Notes: generated by a model not told the origin, from the letters alone. A stretch of DNA of 64,000 bases from Rhizobiaceae bacterium (GCA_019635795.1 JAHBYV010000002.1:62001-126000); one strand, 5' to 3'; shown: positions 43,639 through 52,069, counted from the first letter of the stretch. Program-made: numbers and translations.

Positions 43639-45020
43639 ATGACGTGACCATCATCGACCAATTTCTCAACACCTTTGCCGCTTATATCGACTCGGGTTTC
43701 GGGCTGCTGCGGGGCGAAGTGGCGTTCCTCACGGCCACGCTGATCGTCATCGACATGACGATCGCCGGCCTGTATTGGGCCATGAGCCATGCCACCGGCC
43801 AGGGCGAGGACGTGATCGCCAAGCTGCTGCGCAAGGTGCTCTACGTCGGTGCCTTCGCCTACATCATCAATAACTTCAACTGGCTGGCCAGCATCGTGTT
43901 CCGCTCGTTTGCGGGATTGGGCATCACCGCCACCGGCTCGGCCATCACGATGGAAAACTTCCTGCAGCCGGGCCGGTTGGCGAAAACCGGCATCGACGCC
44001 GGGGCGCCGATTCTGGAGCAGATCGGCGAGATGGCGGGCTTTCCCGAAGTGTTCGTGAACCTCGACCCCATCGTGGTGATGTTCCTCGCGTGGCTGGTCG
44101 TGGTCTTGTGCTTCTTCGTGCTGGCGATCCAACTGTTCATCACGCTGATCGAGTTCAAGCTGACCACGCTCGCCGGATTCGTGCTGGTGCCATTCGCGCT
44201 CTGGAACAAGACCGCGTTCCTCGCCGAAAAGGTCTTGGGCAACGTGGTGGCCTCCGGCGTCAAGGTTCTGGTGCTGGCCGTGATCGTCGGTATCGGCTCG
44301 GGCTTGTTCGCTCAGTTCCAAGTCCATCCCGCCGAGCCGTCTATCGACCACGCGCTGGTCATCATGCTGGCCTCGCTCACCTTGCTGGCGCTCGGGATCT
44401 TCGGCCCCGGCATCGCCACGGGCCTCGTGTCCGGTGCGCCGCAGCTCGGCGCTGGCGCAATGGCCGGTGCTGCTGTCGGCGCTGCCGGCACGGCCGTCGC
44501 CATCGGCGCCGCCGCGACGGGCGTGGGTGGCGCCGTGGCTGCTGGCGCGCGCATGGCCCCGGGTGCCGCCAAGCTGGCCGGTAGCGGTGCGCGCGCCGCC
44601 ACGTCGGCGGCCAGCAGTGCGAAGTCGGCGTTCCAGGCCGGTTCCGCCGCCGCTGGCGGCGGCGCAAAGGGCGCGATGGCGGGCCTAGGCAACGTCGCCA
44701 AGACCGGCGCGCAGTCCACCGGACGCGCGGCTGCATCCCGCGCCTCCGCTGCCGGGCAACGCATGGCCGCTCCCTTCCGCGCTGGCTGGAATGGCGCTGC
44801 CGCCGATGGCGGCGCGGGCGCGGCATCCGGTCAGGGCGCCGCAGACGAGGCCGCATCCGGCGCCGCTACTGCGCAGACGCAGGAACAGCCCGCTTGGGCC
44901 AAGCGCCTGCATCGTCGCCAGCAACTCACCCATGCCGCGACCACCACCGCCCACGCGCTGCGCGGTGGCGATGGCGGCGGCTCCGGCCAGGGGCCGAGCC
45001 TGCGCGATTCCGATTCATAA
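43635..45020 (+). CDS. trbL: TrbL: VirB6-like polytopic channel protein
   Basis: Protein of 461 residues with six or so membrane segments in the first 290 residues (e.g. VIVMFLAWLVVVLCFFVLAIQ) and a long Ala/Gly-rich tail. It probably forms the inner-membrane channel. The tail varies widely in the family. Confidence 0.93.
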   Translation: MNDVTIIDQFLNTFAAYIDSGFGLLRGEVAFLTATLIVIDMTIAGLYWAMSHATGQGEDVIAKLLRKVLYVGAFAYIINNFNWLASIVFRSFAGLGITATGSAITMENFLQPGRLAKTGIDAGAPILEQIGEMAGFPEVFVNLDPIVVMFLAWLVVVLCFFVLAIQLFITLIEFKLTTLAGFVLVPFALWNKTAFLAEKVLGNVVASGVKVLVLAVIVGIGSGLFAQFQVHPAEPSIDHALVIMLASLTLLALGIFGPGIATGLVSGAPQLGAGAMAGAAVGAAGTAVAIGAAATGVGGAVAAGARMAPGAAKLAGSGARAATSAASSAKSAFQAGSAAAGGGAKGAMAGLGNVAKTGAQSTGRAAASRASAAGQRMAAPFRAGWNGAAADGGAGAASGQGAADEAASGAATAQTQEQPAWAKRLHRRQQLTHAATTTAHALRGGDGGGSGQGPSLRDSDS

Positions 45021-45032
45021 GGAGAACCGACC

Positions 45033-45737
45033 ATGCGATTCAAGAAACCGCAGGTGCGCTACGCCGACACGCCGCAGCCTGCCACGCCGTACCAAGCTGC
45101 CGGCCAGGTGTGGGACGACCGTATCGGAACGCCGCGCGTGCAGGCGAAGAACTGGCGGCTGATGGCCTTCGGCTGCCTCACGCTCGCGCTGTTGATGGCC
45201 GGCGGCCTGGTGTGGCGCTCGGCGCAGTCCTTCGTGACGCCCTACGTCGTAGAGGTGGACAACGCGGGCCAAGTGCGCGCCGTGGGCGAAGCCGCCACGC
45301 CGTACCGGCCCAACGATGCGCAGACCGCGTACCACATCGCGCGCTTCGTGACGCTGGTGCGCTCGCTGTCCATCGACCCCATCGTGGTGCGGCAGAACTG
45401 GCTCGACGCCTACGACTACACGACCGACAAGGGCGCGGCCGTGCTCAACGACTACGCACGGGTCAACGACCCGTTCGCGCGCATCGGCAAGGAGTCGGTA
45501 ACGGTGCAGATCACCAGCGTCGTGCGCGCCAGCGACACGTCTTTCAACGTTCGCTGGACGGAACGCCGCTACGTCAACGGCGCCGCGGCGGGCTTGGAGC
45601 GGTGGACGGCAGTGGTGTCCATCGTGCTTCAGCCGCCGCGCACCGAAGAACGCCTGCGCAAGAACCCCCTGGGCATCTACGTCAACGGCCTGTCGTGGAG
45701 CCGCGAACTGGATTCTTCCGAAGGAGCCAAGCCATGA
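45033..45737 (+). CDS. trbF: TrbF: VirB8-like assembly factor
   Basis: Bitopic protein of 234 residues with a membrane segment (LMAFGCLTLALLMAGGLVW) and a periplasmic VirB8 domain (WLDAYDYTTDKGAAVLNDY, SFNVRWTERRYVNG). Start follows AAGGAG. Overlaps trbG. Confidence 0.94.
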   Translation: MRFKKPQVRYADTPQPATPYQAAGQVWDDRIGTPRVQAKNWRLMAFGCLTLALLMAGGLVWRSAQSFVTPYVVEVDNAGQVRAVGEAATPYRPNDAQTAYHIARFVTLVRSLSIDPIVVRQNWLDAYDYTTDKGAAVLNDYARVNDPFARIGKESVTVQITSVVRASDTSFNVRWTERRYVNGAAAGLERWTAVVSIVLQPPRTEERLRKNPLGIYVNGLSWSRELDSSEGAKP

Positions 45738-46738
45738 ATGATCTTTTCCGTAAAACCGCTTTGCCGGTGATCCTGCTGGCCTCGACGGTCTTGTTCGCGG
45801 GCTGCGCCACGCAGGGCAAACCGCCGCCGACCATCTCGCTCGATGAGCCGGTGCAGGCCCAGCCGCTGCCAGAGCCGCCCGCGCCGGTGGAGGTGGTGGC
45901 CGTGCCCGAGGTGCTGCCGATGCCAGCCCAGTTGAAGCCAGAGCCCGAAGCCGAGGACGCCAAGCCCGTGCCAGAGCCAGCCGATGAGAAGGTGCGCGTC
46001 TCGCGCGCCAATGCCGAGGCGCGTGTCGCGCCCACGCGCGAGGGCTATGTGAACGCGATCCAGGTCTGGCCCTTCACCGATGGCGCGCTGTACCAGGTCT
46101 ATGCGGCAGTGGGCCGTGTGACGGTGATTGCGCTCCAGCCGGGCGAGGAACTGGTGACGGTGGCCGCTGGCGATACCGTGCGCTGGATCGTGGGCGATAC
46201 GTCCAGCGGCAGCGGTGCCGACCTGCGCGTCAATGTGCTGGTCAAGCCGATCCGCTCGGGCCTCAAGACCAATCTCGTCATCACCACCAGCCGCAGGACG
46301 TACTTGCTGGAGCTGACCTCGACGGAAAAGACGTGGATGGCGTCGGTGTCCTGGGAGTACCCGCGCGACCGGATGCTGGCTTTGCAGCGCCAGGCGCGGG
46401 CGGCCAGCGCCGCCGCGCCGGTGGACTCCGGCTTGTCGCTGGAAAACCTGCGCTTCCGCTACGCGGTCAGCGGTAGCAACCCGCCGTGGAAGCCGCTGCG
46501 CGCGTTCGACGACGGGCAGAAGGTCTATATCCAGTTCCCCGCCGGCATCGCGCAAGGCGAGCTGCCGCCGCTGTTCGTGATCGGGCCGGAAGGCGACGGG
46601 CAACTGGTCAACTACCGCTTCCGCTCACCGTACTACATCGTGGATCGGCTGTTTGGCGCCGCCGAACTGCGCCTGGGCAGAGACAAGGGCGACGTGGTGC
46701 GAATTGAGCGCACGGACGGCGTTGCGCGGAGGAACTGA
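45734..46738 (+). CDS. trbG: TrbG: VirB9-like outer-membrane complex protein
   Basis: Protein of 334 residues with a lipoprotein-type signal (VILLASTVLFAGCATQ), a Pro/Glu-rich linker and a VirB9 domain (YQVYAAVGRVTVIALQPGEELV, LLELTSTEKTWMASVSWEYP). It forms the outer core with TrbI. Confidence 0.94.
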   Translation: MNDLFRKTALPVILLASTVLFAGCATQGKPPPTISLDEPVQAQPLPEPPAPVEVVAVPEVLPMPAQLKPEPEAEDAKPVPEPADEKVRVSRANAEARVAPTREGYVNAIQVWPFTDGALYQVYAAVGRVTVIALQPGEELVTVAAGDTVRWIVGDTSSGSGADLRVNVLVKPIRSGLKTNLVITTSRRTYLLELTSTEKTWMASVSWEYPRDRMLALQRQARAASAAAPVDSGLSLENLRFRYAVSGSNPPWKPLRAFDDGQKVYIQFPAGIAQGELPPLFVIGPEGDGQLVNYRFRSPYYIVDRLFGAAELRLGRDKGDVVRIERTDGVARRN

Positions 46739-46740
46739 CC

Positions 46741-48000
46741 ATGAGCCAGGACGACACCCCCGACCTCGCCACGCCGCAGGCGGGCAAGGTTGCGCCGGAG
46801 GCGGTGGCGCTACGCGCCCAGCCGCGCCCGGTCACGCGCCTGAACCGGCGCACGCTGGCCATCCTCGTCGGCGGCCTGTCGGTCGCCGTGCTCGGGGCCA
46901 CGATCTGGTCGCTACAGCCGCAGCGGCGCGGGGCCAACGAGCAGACCGAGCTTTACAACGTCGATCACGTGTCCAAGTCCGAAGGGCTGGATGGCCTGCC
47001 GGCCGACTACTCGAAGCTGACGCCGAAGGTGCCCGAGCTGGGGCCGCCGCTACCGGGCGACCTCGGACCGGCCATCGTGGCCTCGCAGCAGCCGGCCGTG
47101 GCCGCCTACTCGGCGCCCGGCCACGACCCGAATGACGCCTTGCGCAAGGAGGCGGAAGCCGCTGCGGCTTCGTCGGTGTTCTTCCGCTCGGGCGGCCAAG
47201 CCGCCGCCATGGTGGCGCAGGCGGCGCCGGGTGCAGCAAGCACGCTCGCGGCCTTCGACCCGCTCGCTGCCGGGCCCGCTTCGACATCGGCCCAGCCCGC
47301 CGACCCGACCGCCGTGCAGAACCGGCAAGATCAGAAAGAGGCATTCCTGAAAGCCGGTTCTACGGAAACCCGCAATTCCGGCAACCTGGCGTTGCCGGCG
47401 TCGCCGTATCAGGTGATGGCGGGAACGGTGATCGCCGGTGCGCTGGTGACGGGTATCAAGTCGGACTTGCCGGGCGACGTGATCGCCACGGTGACGGAGC
47501 CGGTCTATGACTCGGCCACGGGCAAGTTCCTGCTGATCCCGCAAGGATCGCGCATCCTCGGGCGCTACAACAGCCAGGTCAGCTACGGGCAGAGTCGCGT
47601 GCAGGTGGTGTGGAACCGGGTCATCCTGCCCGACACGTCCTCGCTGGCGCTCGACAACCTTGTCGGCACCGACCCGGCCGGCTACGCCGGCCTGGAGGAC
47701 GACGTGGACTGGCATTGGAATCGCATCATCGCGGGCGCGGTGCTGACGACGCTGCTGGGCGTCGGCGCTGAGTTGGCTGCGCCGGAGAACCGGCAGGACG
47801 GCAACCGCATCGTCATTGCCGGACGCGACAGCGCACAGGACAGCATCAATCAGGTCGGCCAGGAGATGACCCGGCGCAACATGAACATCCAGCCGACGCT
47901 GACGACGCGGCCGGGCCTGCCGGTTCGCATCATCGTCAACCGGGATCTGGTGCTGCGGCCGTACCAGCCGCTGTTCTTCAATCGGGGAGTTTCGCAATGA
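46741..48000 (+). CDS. trbI: TrbI: VirB10-like scaffold protein
   Basis: Protein of 419 residues with an N-terminal membrane segment (LAILVGGLSVAVLGATIWSL), an Ala/Pro-rich linker and a C-terminal VirB10 domain (YQVMAGTVIAGALVTGIKSDLPG, LLIPQGSRILGRYNSQV, RIIVNRDLVLRPY). It spans both membranes. Confidence 0.95.
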   Translation: MSQDDTPDLATPQAGKVAPEAVALRAQPRPVTRLNRRTLAILVGGLSVAVLGATIWSLQPQRRGANEQTELYNVDHVSKSEGLDGLPADYSKLTPKVPELGPPLPGDLGPAIVASQQPAVAAYSAPGHDPNDALRKEAEAAAASSVFFRSGGQAAAMVAQAAPGAASTLAAFDPLAAGPASTSAQPADPTAVQNRQDQKEAFLKAGSTETRNSGNLALPASPYQVMAGTVIAGALVTGIKSDLPGDVIATVTEPVYDSATGKFLLIPQGSRILGRYNSQVSYGQSRVQVVWNRVILPDTSSLALDNLVGTDPAGYAGLEDDVDWHWNRIIAGAVLTTLLGVGAELAAPENRQDGNRIVIAGRDSAQDSINQVGQEMTRRNMNIQPTLTTRPGLPVRIIVNRDLVLRPYQPLFFNRGVSQ

Positions 48001-48239
48001 GCGCGACCAAGAAGCTGCGGCTCGGGCCGCTGCCCAAGACCGAGAGCGTCAAGCTGACCTTTGCCTGCCCGGCCAGCCTGAAAGCCGACCTCGACCGCTA
48101 CGCCGCGTTGCACGCGCAGGCGTATGGCGAGGCGGTCGATGCCATGACGCTGATCCCGCACATGCTGGAAGCCTTCATGGCCGGGGATCGTGGCTTCAAG
48201 CGCACACAGCCCAAGAACGGAAAAGCCGCCCCTGCGTGA
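47997..48239 (+). CDS. DUF2274 protein, last gene of the trb operon
   Basis: Protein of 80 residues: KLRLGPLPKTESVKLTFACPASLKADLDRYAALHAQAYGE with LIPHMLEAFMAGDRGF, the DUF2274 pattern always found after trbI in these ICEs. Probably RHH-like. Its last codons overlap the hairpin that ends the tRNA-Leu transcript from the other strand. Confidence 0.9.
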   Translation: MSATKKLRLGPLPKTESVKLTFACPASLKADLDRYAALHAQAYGEAVDAMTLIPHMLEAFMAGDRGFKRTQPKNGKAAPA

Positions 48240-48251
48240 GCAGGGGCGGCT
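48220..48251 (-). terminator. Terminator of the ICE tRNA-Leu (and hairpin ending trb)
   Basis: A perfect 12 bp stem AGCCGCCCCTGC/GCAGGGGCGGCT with a GTGA loop. On the minus strand it is followed by TTTT and lies 7 bases beyond the CCA end of the tRNA, so it should end the tRNA transcript. On the plus strand it overlaps the last codons of the trb operon. Confidence 0.75.
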
Positions 48252-48257
48252 CTGGAT

Positions 48258-48576
48258 TGGTGCCCGAGGCCGGAATCGAACCGGCATGACCGTGAGGTCG
48301 AGGGATTTTCTTACCACTTCGGCTTTCGCCGCCGTCCTGCTCACACAGGGCGTTCGTGGTCTGGAGCACGCCTTCACCATAGCCTTACAGCCGTAGGTGC
48401 CCGCCGTCTGCTCTCTACACCTTCCCAAGCGCATAGCTTGGGCTTGGCTCGGCGTTGGCTCGGATGCCGAAGCATCCAGGGCTTTCGCCGAATTTGACGG
48501 GCTTCACTTCGGGCGTTTCCCCCCGAAGGCTCAAATTGTTCAAGTCCCTTGTGTCTACCGATTTCACCACTCGGGC
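48258..48576 (-). tRNA. ICE-encoded tRNA-Leu(UAA) with group I intron
   Basis: The 5' exon (48542-48576, 35 nt) and 3' exon (48258-48309, 52 nt) join to an 87-nt tRNA-Leu. All arms pair: acceptor GCCCGAG/CTCGGGC, anticodon stem AGGGA/TCCCT around loop CTTAAAA (anticodon UAA), variable arm GACC/GGTC, T arm GCCGG-TTCGATT-CCGGC, and an encoded CCA. The intron splits the anticodon between U34 and A35. The gene lies 160 bp inside the right ICE end in the same orientation as the split host tRNA, and probably replaces it. Exon sequences differ from the host copy and look gamma- or betaproteobacterial. Confidence 0.95.
48310..48541 (-). ncRNA. Group IC3 self-splicing intron in tRNA-Leu
   Basis: Intron of 232 nt with no ORF. 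Catalytic-core signatures on the minus strand match the well-known Azoarcus tRNA-Ile intron: GTCAAATTCGGCGAAAGCC (48480-48500), GCCAACGCCGAGCCAAGCCC (48440-48459), AAGGTGTAGAGA...AGACGGC (48403-48423) and CTATGGTGAAGGC (48370-48382). The 5' exon ends in U and a guide GAGCC near the intron start can pair with exon GACUU through a U-G at the splice site, with one A-C mismatch. The last intron base is G. Confidence 0.93.
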
Positions 48577-48737
48577 GTAGCGCGCGATGCGCTGGAAACA
48601 CCTACCTCCATCTACTGGCGCCTAGTTGGCTCCTAACCGTCAAGCCGAGCTATGAAGCGACATCTTGGATGCTCGCAAACCGTTGTCACTATTGACCTTC
48701 TGGCCCGGTAGTTCAAGCAGAAAGGACTTGACAAAAC
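48577..48737. other. ICE right-end spacer
   Basis: 161 bases between the ICE tRNA-Leu and the attR core. No gene is seen. Transcription from the host tRNA promoter would have to cross it to reach the ICE tRNA. Arm sites for the integrase may lie here. Confidence 0.5.
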
Positions 48738-48747
48738 AGATTTTAAG
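48738..48747. repeat. attR core (anticodon-loop direct repeat)
   Basis: AGATTTTAAG, identical to 5152-5161. Host tRNA sequence (TCTCTTCCG on the plus strand) begins directly after it. Confidence 0.85.
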
Positions 48748-48779
48748 TCTCTTCCGTCTACCAATTTCGGCAAGCGGCC
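48738..48779 (-). pseudogene. 5' half of host tRNA-Leu(UAA), separated by the ICE
   Basis: Minus-strand sequence GGCCGCT (acceptor), the D arm containing AAATTGGTAGACGG, then AGAGA-CTTAAAA-TCT, where it stops matching a tRNA. The base-paired partners of its acceptor and anticodon stems are at 5108-5161. What follows in the ICE (GTTTTGTCAAG) cannot form a variable or T arm, so the tRNA is not rebuilt. Confidence 0.92.
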
Positions 48780-48804
48780 GAAGCACTGATGCTTCGCTGC
48801 GTTC

Positions 48805-48831
48805 CCTATACAGAATTTCGGCGTCTGTCAG
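48805..48831 (-). promoter_or_regulatory. Likely promoter of the host tRNA-Leu
   Basis: On the minus strand CTGACA (48826-48831) and TATAGG (48805-48810) are 15 bp apart, and the tRNA 5' end is 25 bases beyond the -10. Spacing is short, so this is tentative. After integration this promoter points through the 5' half into the ICE right end and its tRNA-Leu. Confidence 0.35.
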
Positions 48832-48850
48832 CCGTGTTTGCTGGCATATT

Positions 48851-50359
48851 TCAATCTTCTTCCACAAACACTTCGTCGCGCTTCTTGCGAACGCTGGGAA
48901 GCAGGACAACCACCAGCACCAGTACGGCAATCACAAGCAATGTGGCGCTGATTGGACGCGTGATAAAGGTCGATGGATCCCCGCGCGAAAGGATCATTGC
49001 GCGCCGCAGGTTTTCTTCGAGCAGGGGACCGAGCACAAAGCCCAGAAGCAGGGGCGCAGGTTCGCAGCGCATTTTTTGCAACACGTAGCCAAGCAAGCCG
49101 AAGAACGCGACCGCAAACAGGTCAAACACGTTCGAGTTCACGGAATAAACGCCAATCGAACAGAACGCCATAATGATCGGGAAAAGCACATAGTAGGGCA
49201 CTGTCAGAAGCTTCACCCACAAACCGATCAACGGCAGGTTCAGGATAATCAGCATCAGATTGCCGATCCACATCGATGCGATGATACCCCAGAAAAGCGC
49301 GGGTTGCTCGGTGGCAACGTTCGGGCCGGGAACGATCCCCTGAATGATCATCGCGCCAATCATCAAGGCCATAACCGGATTCGCGGGAATGCCTAGCGTC
49401 AGCATCGGGATGAACGAGGTTTGTGCGCCAGCATTGTTTGCAGATTCGGGACCTGCAACGCCGGCAATCGAGCCGTGACCAAACTCTTGAGGCGTTTCGG
49501 AAATCCGCTTCTCAACCGTGTATGACGCAAAGGAAGCGAGGATCGCGCCGCCGCCGGGCAAAATTCCAAGCGCAGAGCCGATAGCTGTGCCGCGAACAAT
49601 TGGTGCAGCCATGCGCTTGAAATCATCCTTGGTCGGCATGAGGCCGGTGACTTTCGAGATCAGAACCTCGCGTGTCCGTTCGTTCTCCAGATTGCGCAAA
49701 ATTTCAGCTATCCCGAACACGCCGACTGCAAGTGCGACGAAATTCAGACCATCGGCATACTCTCTTATCCCCAGCGTAAAGCGCGGTGAGCCTGAAATGA
49801 CGTCCGTTCCAACCAATCCGAGAAGCAGCCCGAGCACGACCATCGCCAGCGCTTTGACAACGGAACCGCTGGCGAGGGCGATGGAAGAAACCAGGCCAAC
49901 AATCATGAGCGAAAAATATTCCGCCGCACCAAATTGCAGTGCAATGGCGGTGAGGGGCGGAGCAAAAATCGCAACCAGGAAGGTTGAGACGGTACCGGCG
50001 AAGAATGAGCCGATGGCCGCAACTGCCAGCGCAACGCCTGCACGGCCCTTGCGCGCCATCTGATAACCATCAATGGCCGTCACTGCGGAAGAAGATTCCC
50101 CCGGCATGTTGATAAGGATTGCTGTCGTGGAACCACCATACTGTGCGCCGTAATATATGCCCGCCAACATGATAAGCGACGACACGGGGTCGCCAATCTG
50201 AAACGTGATTGGCAGCAGCATGGCAATCGTTGCTGTGGCGCCAATTCCGGGCAGAACGCCTATCAACGTTCCAAGGAGAACGCCTATCAGGCAAAAGCCC
50301 ATATTGTAGAAGGTGCTGGCGGTGGCGAAGCCGAGTGCGAGATTATCGAAGAGCTCCAT
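48851..50359 (-). CDS. tctA: TctA: large membrane subunit of a tripartite tricarboxylate transporter
   Basis: Membrane protein of 502 residues with about 12 hydrophobic segments. Typical TctA signatures are GVLLGTLIGVLPGIGATATIAMLLPITF, YYGAQYGGSTTAILINMPGESSSAVTAIDGYQMARKG and PGGGAILASFASYTVEKR. It forms the sodium-coupled channel of the TctABC system together with TctB and the periplasmic binding protein encoded upstream. First intact host gene right of the ICE. Confidence 0.95.
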   Translation of the reverse strand: MELFDNLALGFATASTFYNMGFCLIGVLLGTLIGVLPGIGATATIAMLLPITFQIGDPVSSLIMLAGIYYGAQYGGSTTAILINMPGESSSAVTAIDGYQMARKGRAGVALAVAAIGSFFAGTVSTFLVAIFAPPLTAIALQFGAAEYFSLMIVGLVSSIALASGSVVKALAMVVLGLLLGLVGTDVISGSPRFTLGIREYADGLNFVALAVGVFGIAEILRNLENERTREVLISKVTGLMPTKDDFKRMAAPIVRGTAIGSALGILPGGGAILASFASYTVEKRISETPQEFGHGSIAGVAGPESANNAGAQTSFIPMLTLGIPANPVMALMIGAMIIQGIVPGPNVATEQPALFWGIIASMWIGNLMLIILNLPLIGLWVKLLTVPYYVLFPIIMAFCSIGVYSVNSNVFDLFAVAFFGLLGYVLQKMRCEPAPLLLGFVLGPLLEENLRRAMILSRGDPSTFITRPISATLLVIAVLVLVVVLLPSVRKKRDEVFVEED

Positions 50360-50368
50360 GATACGGCC

Positions 50369-50830
50369 TCACTGACCGAGCCAGGGGCCAAGTGGCCTGT
50401 ATGGAAGTCCTAGCCCCCAAAGGAACACGACGTATGCGAATATGCCTACGCTGGTTGCCAATATGAATGCGGCTAGCGGGGTCATTTTGTGGCTGGCGAA
50501 TGATGCGAGCAGCGCGGCGAGGAAGATGGCGGGGATGAATCCCAACCCGCGCACCGTAAGCCCGAACAGGATCGGGGCTGGTAAAATGAACGCCATGCCG
50601 CGCCAGGCGATCGCTCCCAGCGGTTCGCCTTCAACTCTTGTCGCCTGTACCAGGATAATCACGCCGAGCAAGATCAGGACACCGGAAAGGACTATAGGGA
50701 AATAGCCCGGCCCCATACGGAACGTCGTGCCGAGTTCCATCTGAAGGGATTGGACGGCAAAGAACATGCCAATGGCAACCAGCAAGGCTCCACAAGCAAG
50801 GTTTGCCTTGTCGAAAGTGAAATTGCCCAT
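50369..50830 (-). CDS. tctB: TctB: small membrane subunit of TTT transporter
   Basis: Membrane protein of 153 residues with four hydrophobic segments (ACGALLVAIGMFFAVQSLQ, YFPIVLSGVLILLGVIILVQ, LAALLASFASHK and later). Start at 50830 (MGNFTFDKANLACG) is chosen over 50920, which would add a long hydrophilic tail. Nine bases from tctA in the same operon. Confidence 0.88.
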   Translation of the reverse strand: MGNFTFDKANLACGALLVAIGMFFAVQSLQMELGTTFRMGPGYFPIVLSGVLILLGVIILVQATRVEGEPLGAIAWRGMAFILPAPILFGLTVRGLGFIPAIFLAALLASFASHKMTPLAAFILATSVGIFAYVVFLWGLGLPYRPLGPWLGQ

Positions 50831-50916
50831 GACTACCCCTGATTGCGCGCGCGAAACATGCTGTTCGCGAGCCTGCCTCGAAAAAGGACGGGGCGCTGGA
50901 AGCGCCCCGAACTCAA

Positions 50917-51894
50917 TCAATCAGCATACTGGCCAGCAGCTTCGATGATCGGCTTCCAGCGGGCAATCTCGCTTTCCAGCTTTGCCTTGAGTGCCGCGGG
51001 CGTCGCTTCCTCATCGCTTGATGGCTTCGTTCCGAGTTCGGCAAAGCGGGCCACAACATTCGGGTCCTTCAGCGCTACCTGAAGCGATTTAGAAAGACGT
51101 TCGTTGATCTCAGCCGGCGTGCCTTTCGGCGTGTAAATGCCATGCCAGATGGAAACCTGCATCCCTGGCAAGCCGGCTTCATCTGTGGTCGGCAGGTCGG
51201 GCAGTACCTCCAGCCGCTCCGGCGTGGTTACGGCATAGGCCTTGATCGTTCCGCCAAGAATTTGCTTGGTGGTGTTGGTGGTCTGGTCACACATGATGTC
51301 GACCTGCCCGCCTAGCAGGTCCGTCATAGCCGGACCCGTTCCCTTATAGGGAACCGTCACGAGGGGAGTGCCGATTGCGGACATGAATAGCATTCCGCAA
51401 AGGTGGGAAGCCGCGCCAACGCCAGCATTGGCAACTGTTACGGTATCCTTGTTGGCCTTTGCGTATTCTACGAGGCTCTTGAGATCCGCTGGCTCAAGGT
51501 CTTTGCGTGCAACGATAGTCATCGGCACTTCCGTTACCAGGCCGACATATTCGAATGCGTTCAGCGTATCATAGGCCAGCTTGCGATAGAGCGTTGCGCT
51601 GGTTGCCATGCCGATGTGGTGCAACAACATGGTGTAGCCATCGGCGTCAGCGCTTGCCACGCGGCCTGCGCCAAGCGTGCCGCCCGCACCTCCAACGTTT
51701 TCGACCACGACCTGTTGCCCGAGGTCCTTGGACATGGATTCAGCTACAAGTCGAGCAACTGTGTCCGTTGGACCACCTGCCGCGAAGGGAACGACCATCG
51801 TTACCGTGCGGTTGGGGTAGTCCTGAGCTTGAACGCTGAAAGCAGTAAGTGCGACAGATGCCGCTATGCCCAACGACGCCAAAAATTTCTTCAT
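50917..51894 (-). CDS. tctC: TctC: periplasmic solute-binding protein (Bug family)
   Basis: Secreted binding protein of 325 residues: signal peptide (FLASLGIAASVALTAFSVQAQ), then YPNRTVTMVVPFAAGGPTDTVARLVAE and GAASHLCGMLF, VPYKGTGPAMTDLLGGQVDIM, typical of Bug/TctC proteins. The bound substrate is unknown; neighbours suggest an amino-acid or carboxylate compound. Confidence 0.94.
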   Translation of the reverse strand: MKKFLASLGIAASVALTAFSVQAQDYPNRTVTMVVPFAAGGPTDTVARLVAESMSKDLGQQVVVENVGGAGGTLGAGRVASADADGYTMLLHHIGMATSATLYRKLAYDTLNAFEYVGLVTEVPMTIVARKDLEPADLKSLVEYAKANKDTVTVANAGVGAASHLCGMLFMSAIGTPLVTVPYKGTGPAMTDLLGGQVDIMCDQTTNTTKQILGGTIKAYAVTTPERLEVLPDLPTTDEAGLPGMQVSIWHGIYTPKGTPAEINERLSKSLQVALKDPNVVARFAELGTKPSSDEEATPAALKAKLESEIARWKPIIEAAGQYAD

Positions 51895-52069
51895 GGGTAT
51901 TCCTCCCGATTATATTAACTCTGCGCTTTTCTATGAGCGCCTGATAGTTTCGCACACGAATCCGTGTGAAGAAGCTGGTGCTGAAACGAATTCTGCAAAG
52001 TCTGAACTGTATTGTCCAGCAGGCCGCCGTGGATTGCGCGAAACACCCAAGAGCGACTGCGCCGGAAAA

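Larger units (their letters stand above)
5152..48747. mobile_element. Integrative and conjugative element inserted in tRNA-Leu(UAA)
   Basis: The limits come from a 10 bp core, AGATTTTAAG, at 5152-5161 and 48738-48747. Removing one core plus everything between (43,586 bp) restores a perfect tRNA-Leu gene. The element carries an integrase at the left end, replication and partition genes, a relaxase, a T4 coupling protein and a full trb mating-pair block. Cargo comprises a toxin-antitoxin pair, several defence systems, an arsenic operon and a replacement tRNA. The backbone gene order (int, radC, parB, repA, parA, traF, relaxase, traG, trb) resembles Tn4371-type ICEs. Confidence 0.93.

Noticed and set aside
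48250-48600. Two separate tRNA fragments left by earlier insertions
   Set aside because: The two pieces have complementary acceptor, anticodon and other stems, are in the right order and strand, and the sequence between them has all group I core motifs. They are exons of one gene.
48690-48737. Possible ICE-supplied 3' half that would rebuild the tRNA-Leu at attR
   Set aside because: After the core the minus strand has no variable arm, no GGTTCGA-type T arm and no strand complementary to GGCCGCT.
5152-48747. CRISPR array or insertion sequences in the ICE
   Set aside because: No regularly spaced repeat-spacer pattern, no transposase gene and no terminal inverted repeats were found. The only tandem array is the three iterons.
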